Shown: positions 1 through 14,400, counted from the first letter of the stretch. The stretch: DNA of 64,000 nt from Diphasiastrum complanatum (GCA_029204225.1 CM055096.1:43432901-43496900), one strand, 5' to 3'. Numbers and translations are program-made. The notes: a model not told the origin generated them from the letters alone.

Positions 1-826
1 ACCCACTTCCAATTCCCTATGGGTATGATGCTCACGTGCATGACTCTCCATTCATATGTGAGCCTTGGAAAGGATTAGCCTTGCAACGTCGAGCCTCTGC
101 CCTACATTGCGTATGATTCCCTCTTGCTTTGTGAACCTAGGTTGCAATTCCGAGGTTTTGCTTGAAAAGTTGCCAATTGAAAAAGTGAATGTAGATCTCT
201 CTTATATATTCTTCTCTTGTGTCTTTCATCATGTTGGTGTCTGGAGTCCATATTTTACATGGTCTAACTTTTGCACTGCCCCATGTTTTGAAGTTTGAAG
301 ACAAGGGTCCATGAGTTTATGAAACCAGTTTTCACCTTTAAACACAAATTTTCACATTATAAGCTCAGAAATTTTTTGGGATGCTTTTACCCGTATATCT
401 CTCATTCACAAAGCCATATGCTGTTAATCCAAGTGTCAAATGCCATCTATATCATGGTCGTTCTCAAAATTCCCTTGGCTTCAACTTTTGTTCTAGACTT
501 TACACATATCTACACATTTCTTGTTTGGTGGCTATGAATTACCTTGAGAAGTGTACATTCATGAAATTTTATTCAGTCTTTTAATCAGGACTCCTTTAAC
601 CATCCAAAGAGAGTAGTATGCGTCCTGACTTTCCTCAAGGATTGTGTGCATAGAAGTGTAGCTAATGTTTAAAATGGCTTGATTTTCATATGTTTTTCCT
701 TTTTTAGGTTTGCTCTTTTACGAATTCAGAGGATTTTCAAACATAGACTTGACACTGCCAGATGCAATGTTCTGCACCAGATCATAGTACCAAATTTGGT
801 AGGCTAAAAGGTCATGCTCCTTTTAG
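1..826. other. Left flank, no recognised exon
   Basis: Presumed intron of the PSD gene. Short open frames are present, but none matches the C2/EF-hand part or the segment just upstream of VFDRS. A polypyrimidine-AG at about 703-707 could be an acceptor, but its downstream frames give no family match. Confidence 0.4.
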
Positions 827-938
827 GTTTTTGACAGAAGCACAAAAAGGCTGGTCGAAGAAGTGATTGACAGCAAGATTGTGCTGTCGATGCGTGCTAT
901 CTATCAGTCCAAATTTGGCTTGGCCCTGCTTGACTCTG
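827..938 (+). CDS. PSD: PSD exon: [12 protein letters not shown]...LLDSG
   Basis: Acceptor ag at 825-826, donor gt at 939-940. It encodes [20 protein letters not shown] and then [17 protein letters not shown], strongly conserved in plant type II decarboxylases. It ends in phase 1. The preceding exon is not recognisable in 1-826. Confidence 0.93.
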
Positions 939-2347
939 GTAAGTCAAAGGATAGCTATGATTGCTTTCTGTAGATTCATCACCGAGCTGAAAGCTTGTCT
1001 TAAGTGGTTCTATCATCATTCTTTTTAATCAAAATATCATAGCTGAAATAAACTTGACTACCCAGGTATTTGCACAGAGACTAACAAGCTTGACTGCTAT
1101 TTTTTAGGAGATAAATTACTGGACATGATATTTAGACCAATGAAATACACCATGGCTTGCTAGCTTATGTGTAGCAAGTGGTTTTGCTATATTAAGTGAC
1201 AAGTCTTAACAGAAGCTCATGCTTTGAGAAGACAATAAGGACTTTTAGTCTTGAAAATTAGTATGCATAAGATCTTTTATGATCTTCAACATTCTCAAGA
1301 TTATAAGAATTACATCTTTAAGAGGTTGAATCCCTTCATGAGTCTTGGAGACCGTGCTTCTAGATGCTTGATATAAGTGGTTAGAAAAGCCACTGTTTTG
1401 CTTATAAAACAAAATAATATTTGTTTTGTTTGATGGAATATTTACTTGTTGCTATTATGTTCAGTCTTGTCTCATCTCCTCCTTAATAATGCAGGAACAA
1501 GGAATTTGTTATTGAATCTCTCTGAAAAGCAAGGAAAGAAAATGAATTCTCCAGAGTCTGCAGCTGATATACCCAAGTTCATCAATTTTTTTCAGGTGAA
1601 AACACATAAGACAGTCCTTGCAACAGTTAGTACACTCAAATGTAAATTGTCATTTCTTCTCTAGATTCTATTTTTTTCTTGGAATTTTTGTGAGAGTCAA
1701 GCTAGGAGTTTTATTTTACTATGACTTGAAATAGGGATCTGATGCATGGAAAATATTGAGCCTTTCTTTCTCAGAGAAAATACTCTGGTGGTATGAAAAC
1801 TACATATAAATCTTACAAGATCTGTTGGTAGTCTAAGCCTGTCATTGTCAAGGAATTTTTTATGAACTTGCCTGCTGATTATGCTCCCCCAGACAGTCAC
1901 TGAGGGCTAACTGTGAATTCCAATGCCCTAGCCGGTTGGGACTTGCCTATAATTAGCTTTGAAGTCCAACTTATCATGAAGCACAAGGAAGGACCCCTTC
2001 TAGAACTTTTCTCATGATGATGTATTCCAGAGTTGGCTTCTAGAGAAACCTTCTAATTTTTCCCAAGTGACTGTACTAACAAGGTCCAAATAGGATGAAC
2101 CAGACATGAAGGTCCGGGCCGGACGCGGGCTTTTCGCATCCGTGTCCACGTCCGACGCCCGGACCCGGACGCGTCCGACCCCCGGACGCGGGGTCGGACG
2201 TGTTCCAAAAAAAAATTTAAAATTATTTTCTGGACGTGGCCAGAGGACGCGTCCAGCGTCCGGACACGGACGCCTCCGGGGCCCAGAACCCGGACGCGTT
2301 TTTTTATGTAAAAAAAAAAAGAAGGGTGTGCAGCGGTCCGCAGAAGC

Positions 2348-2411
<64 letters not shown>

Positions 2412-2414
2412 TAT

Positions 2415-2447
<33 letters not shown>

Positions 2448-2697
2448 TGATTTATGTGTGTGTGTGTGTGGGTTAGTTGATTTGTGTATGCACAGATGTG
2501 TGTGTGTGTGGTGATTTGTGTGTGAGAGAGAGAGAGGAAGGACAGAGAGTGTGAGAGATAGAGAGAGAGAGAGGATTTGTGTGTGTGTGCACACGTGTAC
2601 GAGACATGGTGTGTGTGTGTTTAGGGTTTAGGGTCTGCGTGCTTGGGTTTGGGGTTTAGGAGAAGAGAGAGAGAGAGATATGAGATTTGCGTGCTTC

Positions 2698-2772
<75 letters not shown>

Positions 2773-5700
2773 CGCTCGTCCCATTTGGGATGAGGTGGAG
2801 TTGATGCCGGACAAAAAGTGGCGTTGCCCTTTTTGTCGAAAGCAGTTCACAGGGAACACCTCTCGGGTTCGAGCACATTTGGGGGGATTGCGAGTCCGAC
2901 CCACAGGGGGACGCCACAAGATTGGCGTTTGTATGGTCATCCCCTCTGCGGAGAGGGCTCACATTCTCGAGGCATATGCTGAGCCAGGTGCTGAGCCCGA
3001 CGTGCCATCCACAGATGCCGCGGACTCTGTTTCCATTGGTGCACCCACTGCCACCGCCCCTACCACTGGTACACCCACCGCCATCGCCCCCACTCCCACT
3101 GCCGCATCCGTACCCGCCACTGTCTCCGCCTCCGCCACAGCCACCCGTACCCCCTCCGCCAGTACTCCCCATGGATCCACAGCCTCCACTGCTGCACCTA
3201 CGCCTGTGCCATCATCGTCAGATCTGCACGGTCCGTCCACATCCTCCGCTTCCGCACCTACACCTATGCCACCACCTCCAGGTCCGCATCGTCCATCCAC
3301 ATCCTCCCAGCCATCCACATCCCGAGGCACCACACAGATGTCCATGCTGGGATCTTTCGGAGAGGGGTAGCACAGAGAGGCCACCAGGACCATAGCACAG
3401 ATGTTCTATGACCTGAACCTCCCCTTTATCATGGCATCATCCCGCATCTTTCGAGAGGCTATCTCGAAAGTTGCAGTCTGCGGGCCCGGCAACACACCAC
3501 CCACTGTCGATGCACTACGCGGCCCTTTGCTCCAGGAGCAGGTTGCATCCGTCAGAGAGAGACTAGCCGCACTGCAGGAGGCTTGGGATAGATACGGCTA
3601 TTCCATCATGGCTGATGTGTGGACTGATCGTCGTAAACGTCCCCTCATCAACGTGATTGTACATTTACAGCATCATCCGCGCAGCGATAGAGGAGGTCGG
3701 GCCACAACGCGTTGTCCAGGTACAATTTTCTTTCATTAGTTGCTTGGTCATTTACTGCTTAATGTTGATACAAAAGTTTTGCGTAGTTTTTGATTGATTG
3801 CAATGTGTTTCCAAGCTGTGCATTAATCGTGTCAACTGATCGCGATAGGTTGTGACAGACAATGCGTCCAACTGCCGCTGTATGGGGAGCTTCTTATGGC
3901 AGAGTACCCTTCCATTGTGTGGACTCCATGTGCCGCACGCTCGCTGGACCTCCTCCTGCATTCCATCGGGCGCTTGCCTTGGGTCAGTGAGATTCTCAGG
4001 AGGGCACTTGCGGTTGTGGACTTCGTCACACGCAAGCGCCGCATGACTGCCCTTTTCCGCACATTCAGCAGGTAAGATGCTACTTATTTTTTGGCTCGTT
4101 CAAGATGCTTCTTTTTTTTTGGCTCGTTTCATGTGTGCCTCTCATTCCGTTTGTCAATGCAGGCTCGACTTGAAGAAGCCCACTCGCACCCGCTTCGCCT
4201 TCCAGTTCATCATGCTTGAGCGGCTACACAAGCTCAAGGGTGATTTGCGGTGCATGGCTACTTCTGCAGAGTTCACCGCCATGGACCTGTCCACGACCTA
4301 GAGGGCTTGGCCTTCCACGACATCCTCTTCATGGAGCCTTTCTGGGTGGATATGCAACAGCTGATGGACGTCATGCGCCCCATCTACTCTGTTCTGAGGC
4401 TCGTTGATCACGAGGGGTGCACGATGGGCCTCATTTACGAGTTCATGGACCGCATAGGCGAGTCTCTCCAGCGTTCTGAGGTGGGCCCTGCCAGGTATAA
4501 CTTTTTTCCGTCTCACCACCCTTTCTTCCATTTCGCACTCTGTTTCGTCTTGCTGCCGCAACACGATGGTATGTAATTGTTGCCTCCACATGGTATGGTC
4601 CACAAGTTGGAGCCTATCAGGGGGTTGTGGCGGCGACAATGGGATAAGTTTCACTGATCCATTCACAGTGTGGCCCACATACTGCATCCGTTGTTTCAGA
4701 GCGAGAGGCAGTATGACGATGCAGAGTTGCGTGCAGACTGGTTCTCATACATCCGCCTCCTCAGCAGCGACATTGGTATCTGCAGCAGGCTCGAGGAGCA
4801 GAGGCTCAGTTACAGGTAAACTCTTGCTCTGTCGTACGTTGTCGTTCGCTCAATTTCCTTGCGCGGGCTCAAGTGTACTCACGCACATCACTGCTCAACT
4901 GCAGGCACTGTCTGGGGCTGTTCGGCGAGGACCTTGCACGTGTCCAAGAGAACAGACTCTTGCCTGTATCATGGTGGGAGAGCTACGGCGCTGGACAGCC
5001 AGACCTGAGGACGCTCGCGTTCCGAGTCCTTTCACAGGTATGTTGTCTAATCTCATTCATCGAACCAGTTTTCGCATTTTCTCTACAAGGTCGGTACTCA
5101 CTCGAGTGGTTGCCAATTAATGCAGGACTGGAAAGACCTTTTTGACCATTGCTTTTTTGCATAGCTTCTTGGCCAAATATCCAGATGAAAGGGTATTGAT
5201 CATTGTCTGATATATGCTGCTTTCTTGGGTGTCTGAGTTCAGGAAATGGGCAGTGAAGGCAAATCCCAGACCCTAAACGAACATGAAGCCCATAAAACTA
5301 CCTTTCAAACTGTGTTCTTATTGCAAAACATGGTTTAATTGACTTTCACTCACACCGTCCCTGTCATATACCAAGCAATTTCAATACTTCTATCACACTT
5401 CAGACTTATGGAAGAGCTCGAGCTTTCTTCCTGGCTAACTGAAGGCTTGTACTCCTCATCATCATCAGAATCTTGCTAAACAGTATCTTTGATATCCTCC
5501 TTCTGGGTGTTTATTCCCTAAACCCTAAACCCCAAACCAAACAAAAGGCCAACATTTTAGCATGTTTTGAGGTGCTTGTGTGGTGTGCGTCCTCGATTCC
5601 ATAGCTTGATGAAAACAACTGCAACAAAGCTGCTGCTAACAGTGGTGAATGGTCATCAGAACCGTGCCATTCACTACAGGGAGTGAATGGTCACCAGAAG

Positions 5701-8386
5701 AGTGAATGGTCATCAGAACTGTGCCATTCACTACAGGGAACCACAAGACTGACACAGTATCATGTCTTATACGAGCTTCTCAGGAAGGGCCAATTGTGAC
5801 TCCACTTCCAGAATTGCATGAGAACATTCAAACAAAAAACAAGGGGCCTTTGCACAGTCTAAATCCAAGGATCCTATTCTAAGCATGCCAATCACAAGCA
5901 ACACAAGGGAACCTGATGGTGGACAAACCAAACCTAACCAAACCTAGATCGAACGGATCTAGCCCCCAAGCTATAGATCAATCACTCAGAGAGGAATGAG
6001 GCATCACACCAGCAACATCCTGCCACCGGACATGCTATCAAGCATACACTAGTGAGAGCCCAATAGGTATACTTATGCCCTCCAAGGCCCATGCCAATAT
6101 AAAGATTGTAATCTAAAAAACGCCCTTACTTCAGACATGGCACAAATCGTCATGGGTCCCAATCTAGAATAAAATATAATGTTAGCATGAATTTTTTTCC
6201 TTGCATCAACCCACGAATCTCAGTCCACACTAAGATCAAGTTGACTACTTCCAGCAAGGAACAAGTTTCAACAACCCCTATCTTGCAATAGAATTACCAA
6301 GTTCTAACGCAAATCAATCGGACTTGTTATCAGCCACTTTTTTACCGCAAGAGTACTTTCTAAGTTTCCCCCCTTTAAATCTTCAAACCAGATATCTACT
6401 ATAATCCATAAAGGATTTCTGTAATATCTAAATATCCTATCGTTTCCGATTCATAAAATAGGTCCATAATCGATATAACAGATTCCTCCTTGAATCTTTG
6501 ACCGATGTTTCTCCTTGATAGTTCTCTTTTCTTCCTACTTCTCCCCCTTTTTTAACAGGAAACCCGAGTTTCCAAGGGGTGCTGATCATTCGAGATTTGC
6601 CCAGGAGAAGAGTCTAAAAAGAGATCCAAGAAAATCTTGAAAGTCAAAAGAAGTGTCACATCATTGTAAGCAAATACTAATGATGTCCCAACACAATGAC
6701 TTAACAAAAGATCTTCTTTATTTCCAAGCTTGAGAATTTGACTTGTAAAACAGAAAGGATTTTTGAAGATTCAAGTAGAGAAAACAATTTTAGAAAACGG
6801 TTTCATTAACCATTTCTATGACACCGTTAGGTCAAACGGGTAATAAAAATTACCTTCCAAGAAATCACAAGAAACCGGGTTAATAAGAGTCTAAGAAATT
6901 CACCAATATATCTTTTACAAAGAAATAGCTTGTTGGGCTTCCGGTTTTGTAGATTTGAGATATCCAAAAAAGGGGTCATGACCAATATCTCAAATTTCCG
7001 ACAAAACACCCGTTTTATGACCGATAGTATTTGGCATCTCTAAGATTTACGGCCATACTATGGTCAACTGATCCAGCTAGTTTCAGATCTTCATTTTGGA
7101 ATTGTCTGCGTCCCATACCACAGGTTCTTCCTCCACAAAGACCCTCCACTTCTTGATCAAAATGCCAGAAAAAAAAAGTACAAATATATAAAGTTCTTGG
7201 GAATAATTAACAAACTCCAACTTCATTAAACAATTACAAATCATACATCCTTTCGCCCCTTTTCACAATCTTTACAATCACTGAAAGGATAATAGTCCTA
7301 ACATGCTTTGAGTGACAGATTTAGAATTGGGGAAGAATGAACCGGCTTCTTCTTGTTCTAAACAACAAACAGTGTTGGTACACCCACGGCTTCAAGCACA
7401 TCAAGAAACAACTTTTTCGTTCCATTTCAGTTTCCATCCTAGGCTTATGGGCCCTTTCTGGCCGTGCACGATTATGAAAAGACGACACCTTGGCCAAAAA
7501 ATCCAAGAATTCCCGTTCTCGGTTGCCCATTGCAGTTAAAGCGAATACACATTTCGTTTACTGTGAGAAAAGCTTTACGGAATTCCACCAGGAATTCAGC
7601 CCAGTCACAGTTCTATGGGTTGCACTCTCTTGAGGCTTGACCCAAAGCACTGACGAAATTCGCTTTTGTTTACTCTGGGACGTTGTGCAGCGACAAACGA
7701 TTTATCCAGTCATCGAGAACTTCCGGGCTTTACTCACCGGAAAAAATTTCCGTTTTTAAGCCCAAGCTGTAAATCCTAATGGCTAATTATCAATTAAATA
7801 GATTTTGCATTTAGTTTTTTCTGTTTGTTGCCTAGTTGAAATTCGAAACACACCGTGGTCCAAAATTGTAACCATGTGTTTCCCATTTTAGGGGGCCATC
7901 ACTGTCGAGTGATGCCGAGCGAATTTACATTTGCCACCCCTTACAAGAATTTCACTCCATTTATTTGAAAACCGAAAAATTATAAAAATTTTACGTTTGG
8001 TTGAACTCATTATGGGTACAAATTTCTTAATAGAGCACTGTCCAAAAAAAACGTAGTTTTACCAGACCAGAAAGTGCTTGTAGGAGTTATACCAATGAGC
8101 ATTTGCAAAATGGATCGTGCAACAAATTTGCAGAAAAACCACTATATGCATCGAAATCTAATTCACACAGATTTTAAGCCATTATGATTTCACTATAGCT
8201 TTAACTTCCTTAAATTACACGTAGTCTATTAGTATAGCGATCCAAAAGACCGACACAGTAGTATGTCTGATATTAGCATCTCAGGAAGGACCAAATGTGA
8301 CTCCACTTCAAGAATTGCACAAGAACATGCAAACAAAAAAGAAGGGGTCTTTGCACAATCTAGCTCCGATCTGAACGGATTCGAGC

Positions 8387-8451
<65 letters not shown>

Positions 8452-11400
8452 GTTCAGCTCAATGTACAAATTACATATGTTAAACTACAAAGATCGTGTT
8501 TAAGAAAAACCAGGCGCATGTTGCCCAAAAGAGCATATTGTATATTGATTTAAGAATAGTATCAAAAAAACATTATCCCGCCACATGCGGCTAGGTCTGT
8601 TTGTAAACTACTGTCTAACTGTATGCCGCCTCATTTACTCCCAAAAATTACATAGAAATAGTCCCCACATACGGCTGGACCTTTATTTGGGCTTTACATT
8701 ACTGGGGCGCCGTAGAGCCCACAAACTCGTCGTTTCAGTCAGGTGCATTATTCTGTCGCTCTGCCTACTGGCTGGCCCGACGACGAAGGACCCTTTCCCG
8801 GACCATGGCCAGCTGTTCTGCGGTGAAGTTAATTCCAATCCGCTGCGTTTCCTCGCCCTCGCCAGCTGGGGTAGGGGGGATTAGATCCGAGAGTCGCAGG
8901 GCACGTGGCTGCAGCTCCGATAGTGGCGCCATTATCTCTCGCTGGCTCTCATGAAATTCTGCTTCTTGCTTCCGTTCGTTGTGCCGGCGGACATCTTCCA
9001 GGACCTGCCCCGATTAGTTGCCCATGTGACGTTGTACCTCCCAAAACCCTAAACCTATCTCATCACATAGGCCATGGTACTGTGTAGGTCTTGAACTTCC
9101 CTGTGTTGAATGACACTGTGGAGCATAAGTAATTAGTAAGTTGTTGAGGTTCATCCGGGGAGCGCATCGTTTACCTGTATTTATATACTATTATAATATA
9201 GATTCGTCAGGGAGAGAGAGATAGCGAGGGCACGAGACAGAGTTTTGGAGACTCAAAAAATATAAATTGTTGCTCTTTCGTGTCCGATTCTGTAGATATC
9301 AGACATGGGAGGCATGGGGGCAGTGGTTAGGTTTGTTGCAAATTTTTTTGGGTACCGTTTTCCTATTTTTTAACAGGAGGGGACAAGTGGGTGCCAGATA
9401 CCCTCTGATAATCAATTCCGGGGGGGGGCAGGGGTCATAAATTGTTTTTATTTCGCTTTGGGGATGTGGGACAGTGAGGGCAAGTGCTTGTATTTTTTGT
9501 TTTTTGAAAATGGGGGACACGTCCGGACTCGGACGCACCCCTGAGGCGTCCGCGTGCGTCTGGACGCGGACGCGCGTCTGCGTCCAGTCCCCGCTTCCTT
9601 AGGGATCAACATAGCTCAATATTACCTTCAATTTGGAATAATCAGGCACCACTAACATGTCATAAATGACTCATGAGTGCTCTAAACACACTGACCATAT
9701 GTTACATTGAAAATAAGGACCGTTGATACTTGATGGTATTCTGAAAATATTACCTTCAATATGGAATAGTCAGGTACCACTAACATTTCGTAAATGACTC
9801 ATGAGTGCTCTAAGCACTTTGACCATATTTTACTTTGTAAATGGGCACTGTCAATACTTGATGGGATTCTTTCAGATAAGTGCTTTCTCTCTTGTTCCTT
9901 TCCACTAATGCTTGTTCTGTTGTCCATGTCAGCAAGTAGTTTTGTGCTGTTACTTCACTTATTCTTGAATTTTGGGAACGTGTGTTTTGTACAATCTAAC
10001 AGTGTCTTGTTTCTTATCTTTGGGTCTTACAATCCTCTTAGCATTTTTGGTACTTCAAGATGCTCCATGAACATTGCTGAAATTTTGACACGTCCATTTG
10101 TGTTATATTGTGTGTATAACTAACAGGCTCCAGACATTATTCCTACTATCACATTTGATGTTTTTTTTGCTTGTTTCTTTTGGTTGCACACCATGACACC
10201 TTTTTGTTTACGATCTTGATGCTGCTCTATGTGCAATAACGTCCTAGTTCAATTTTCTTGGAAGTAGTTAGAGCACAAGCTACCTTTTACCTTGATATTC
10301 TTTACATTACGTTTGAAACAAGTTTCTTTCACACATTTGAGGGACATCAACATTTGCACCACATGATTACAATGCCTCGTTGTATATAAGTATAGCCCTT
10401 TTGCTTCACACAAATTGTACTAGTGTTATGTGAAGTATTTTGTAAAGTGATACAATTTTCATTAGGATGTTCAACATATATGTGTGACCTTTGGATGTTC
10501 AACAAATATGTGTGACCTTTGGATGTCACCTCTTGATGTCACCTTTGGAGCGGAAGTAATGTCTCACATGCAAAAATAACTAAAATAGAAGTTTATAAAA
10601 TTTTGGAAATAAACATTGCACGAATCATCAAACATGTAAAATAGGTCCCAATATATCACATCACATTAATCATCCACACTTGCAAAGCATTGAGGGGTCC
10701 CCCTACCCTTTTAGGAATATTCTTGTGTTATGCAAGTGTCCACTAACAAAAGTTGGGCACATAATTAGTTCTCTCAAATCTAAATTGGTGTCCTTTCAAA
10801 TTTGCTAAAAATAGCAAATCATCATTAAACTAGCTTCCTTTAACATGCAACATCCATTTTGAAACCTTTTAGTGAGAGGAATGAAAGGAAAGTATGAAGG
10901 ATTTAGAGAGAAAAATTAGGTTATGGTAAAGAGAAAATTCGTGCTAGAGGAGGAAGTGGTTAGACAGACTATGAGAGTAGCTGATGAGGTAGATATGGAG
11001 GTAATAGAGTAAGAGGTGGTAAGGAAGAGATGTGTAGGAATAGGCCAAACAGAGGAAAACTAAGTAGGAAAGGACATCTAGAGAGAGAAAAACACTAAAT
11101 GAGAGAAGCACAAGATCTGGCAAGCATAGGATATAGAGAAAGAAAAAATAGTTTAATTTATGTCTTTTTCATGCCAAAAGGCATATAAGATGAAAAAGTA
11201 CATGTCAAGTATATGGTATCAGTAGGATCGTATGAAACATCTCCGAAATAGTAAAGAGAAAGTACATGTCAATCTAAATATGAAAATCTGAGTGAAATAC
11301 ACTACAAGACATGTCTTGCTACAAAATGATGACATAATGGTATAAAATGCTATCATCACGTCGTCCTACTGATTGAGGTATATTTTTAATGCCTGCCTTC

Positions 11401-14400
11401 ATAGGCTCTGGATGAGTAAGAATTTGTGAGACAAAGTCAAAGCCTTTTCTAAAGTCGATGAAACAACAATAAACCAGCTCCCTCCTGTGTCAAGCCTTCT
11501 CAATGATAGCCTGGAGAGTAAGATATGGTCTATAGTGGAATAATGAGCCCTGAAATTTAACTGGCCCAATGCATGTAGTCTCCTGGTCTCAGCCTCAAAA
11601 TTCATCGTTGATCGGATGATCGTACCATAGCTTAGCAATAATTTGTCCACTCAAAATGGTACGTTAGTTGCCTAGATTCATGGGGTCACCACTTTTGTGG
11701 ATGGGATGGATGATATTAGTGCACCAAGATGAAGGGAAACTAGAGACAACCGCATGGTTGAGCAAAGTGGCTAGAATGGTTGGAGTGTGTCAGTGGCATG
11801 GATCAATAGCTCAAACTCAAGGTCCTGGATGTTGCTACCACAACGGGTCTTATTCTCTTAATGGCCACAAGGACAATGTTAGAGGTGAAGAGAGTATACT
11901 CGGATGGACGAGGAGAGACATCTAGTGGGTATATATTGTGGTAGCATAGACAGTCTAAGCATGTAGATTATCCAAGAGAGGGGATGGGGCCCAAGGGGAT
12001 GAACTCATAGCAAAAAGCACCTATAGAGCATTTCTTTTCATGCACATCGGTGAGCATTAATCTATCAATTCGAAAACTATCTTTAAACCAAGTTAGGCCA
12101 TTAGCTTCATAGATCTATTAGTGATAATAGGAAGGAAACCTGATTATCTACATTAGTTTTTTTTATTTAAAGGATACTAGATAGAACAGTTCATCCACCG
12201 AGTTACATTAACTTCTGTAAACACATTTTTTCTGAATCTTTATGACTTTCACTATCTTGGTGGCATCCATAATATTTTCATGAGCATACGATATACTAGT
12301 TCCAAGTTTATGCTTTATAACTCACTATTCAACTACGGCTGCATGATATTATTCTGCGTTCTTCTTTATACCAACATCGAGGACAATGTCTTTTCAAGGA
12401 GAACGAAGAGTTACAAGCATATTTTGGAAAATTACTTGGACCTTAGGCATCAATGTATTTAGAATTGTAGATTAGAAAGTAGCTCAGATGAACTTATATC
12501 ATGTACTATTGCCTTCAGTTAGTGTCATTCTATATCGGTTTTCCTCAATAACACTTTCTTTACTGCATATGTATTTCTATGATAGGTTTTTTGTAATTTT
12601 GGTCATCATTGCTTGAAATTTTATGCTTTGTACTCTTGAAGAGTTTAATTGATTATTTGTGAGGATATACTAGTGACACAAACAACTAATGAGACTGGCT
12701 TTTTTTTCTTCAGGATCAAGTGAATATGGATGAACTTAAGTACCCAATTGATCACTATAAGGTTTGTGCTTTACTAGATTGTTTGTCCATTCAAATGCCA
12801 TAGAAGTTTATTTACTTTTGGTTTGGTTTTCTCTCAACTCTTTTCCAAATATGATCATCCTTAGTTTGAACTTTATAAAGATCACCAAGTGAAGATCCTC
12901 TAGATCATATTGCATGCACCAAAAGGAGTACTTTGGAGCCGAACCACCCAACCAATTGGAAGCTGAGAGTCAAACCCCAATCGGCTTCTCTCGAGACACG
13001 GTGACTGAATACAAGAGAGGAGAGGATTTTGGCAATCGGAAACTGGAGAATGGGTAGAGAGGAGGGCGAGTTTCTACCCGCGAACTAAGTTGACCCCTTT
13101 TCTTCTTGTTAACTTTACTTGTCGTCGAGTTATTGAGAGGTGTTGCAACTTTGGCATATTCCTCAACAAATCTATGGAAAAAATTAGTAAATTCAAGAAA
13201 AGACTTTACTTGTCTAACTATTTTCGGAATTGGCCACTCTATAACTACCTTGATTTTATCTTTGTGTATCTTCAATTTGAAAGGGGTGATCTTATGACCA
13301 AGATAAACAAACTCATGCTTAAAGGATTCACACTTGGATTCTTGCAAAAAGAGCTTCTCCTGTTTGAGAATCCCAAACAATCTTAATGTGATTTATGTGC
13401 TCTTTAAGGGTCTAAAAGTACCACCACAAATTTCCCCAAATATGGACAAAATATTTTATTGATCATTTGCTGGAATGTTGCAGGTGCATTTGTACGGTAA
13501 CCCTAGGAATTTGTACTAACCAAAATGTGTTCAAAATCTACTTGTTTGGACGCCATTCAAATGAAAATCTATCTGATGGTACCCTGTTTTGAATCGATCT
13601 TAGTGAAGTATTTAGTTCCCCCTAAGGGATGCACAAAGTCACCCATCCTAGGCAAGGAATATTTATTTTTTAAAGTTACTTTATTCAACCACCCGTTATA
13701 GTCTACAAACATCAGGAAGCCTCCATCCTTCTTCGTGTTCAAAAGAGCATGAGCACCCCATGGTGACTTATTGGGTATATATCCCATCCTTATATGATTT
13801 TTTATTTGATTAGTAATCTCTATCTCCTCCTTCTGAGAAAGCCTATGTGGTTGTTTGGAGATAGGTTTACTACTTGGAATGAACTCTATTTGTGGTCTAC
13901 TGATCCAAAGAGTGGCACACCATGTGGTAATTCTAATGGAAAAACATCTTGAAAGTCAATGATTGACAAAGCATACAATGATTTTTCCGACATGAATCAG
14001 AACTTCTATGGAAATTTCTATCTTAAGAGCTGCCAAAACTTTGAACATCAGTAACTTTGGCTACAAACACCAATTTAGAAATTGTAAGTTGCAGTAGAGA
14101 GGGAGATGAGGTCTACAAGAGGCTTGCCACATCAGCCAGGTCCGTACTTCCACATGTGCAAGCCCAACAGTAGTAGGTGTACTTTCTATGAGGGTGCATA
14201 GCCTCAGAATACTCTAAACTCTTTTCATGGCTTCAGAGATTCATCAGCAATATATCATAATGATCATTAGGGACTAGTAACGCATTCCATCAGATCCACA
14301 TAGGTGACCAAATAAATAACAAGCCTTAAAGTGGATTTTGGAGGGTGCTATACAAAATAAGTGCAGTGGTCAAGGCTCCAACTCACCAGAAAGCTTTAAT

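Larger units (their letters stand above)
2101..9602 (+). mobile_element. Candidate hAT-type DNA transposon, degenerate
   Basis: The interval is bounded by two GC-rich, ggacgcg-repeat blocks (about 2106-2290 and 9515-9595). They are roughly inverted relative to each other in an otherwise AT-rich intron. Just outside lie ggatgaac (2093-2100) and ggatcaac (9603-9610), 7 of 8 bases identical, as expected for an aged 8-bp hAT target duplication. Inside is a broken BED/DUF659 transposase. The exact terminal inverted repeats are not clear, so the ends are inferred. The alternative is two unrelated GC-rich repeats flanking a smaller transposase fragment. Confidence 0.5.

Noticed and set aside
703-826. 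Additional PSD exon upstream of 827
   Set aside because: A pyrimidine-AG and a possible gtagg donor exist, but none of the three frames resembles the family upstream of VFDRS.
2621-3393. Gly/Asp-rich minus-strand and Pro/Leu-rich plus-strand frames over the BED region
   Set aside because: Shadows of the Ser/Thr/Pro-rich linker of the hAT transposase, which is in the +2768 frame.
9621-9876. Possible CRISPR-like direct repeats
   Set aside because: Only two adjacent diverged copies with no spacer pattern, in a plant nuclear context.
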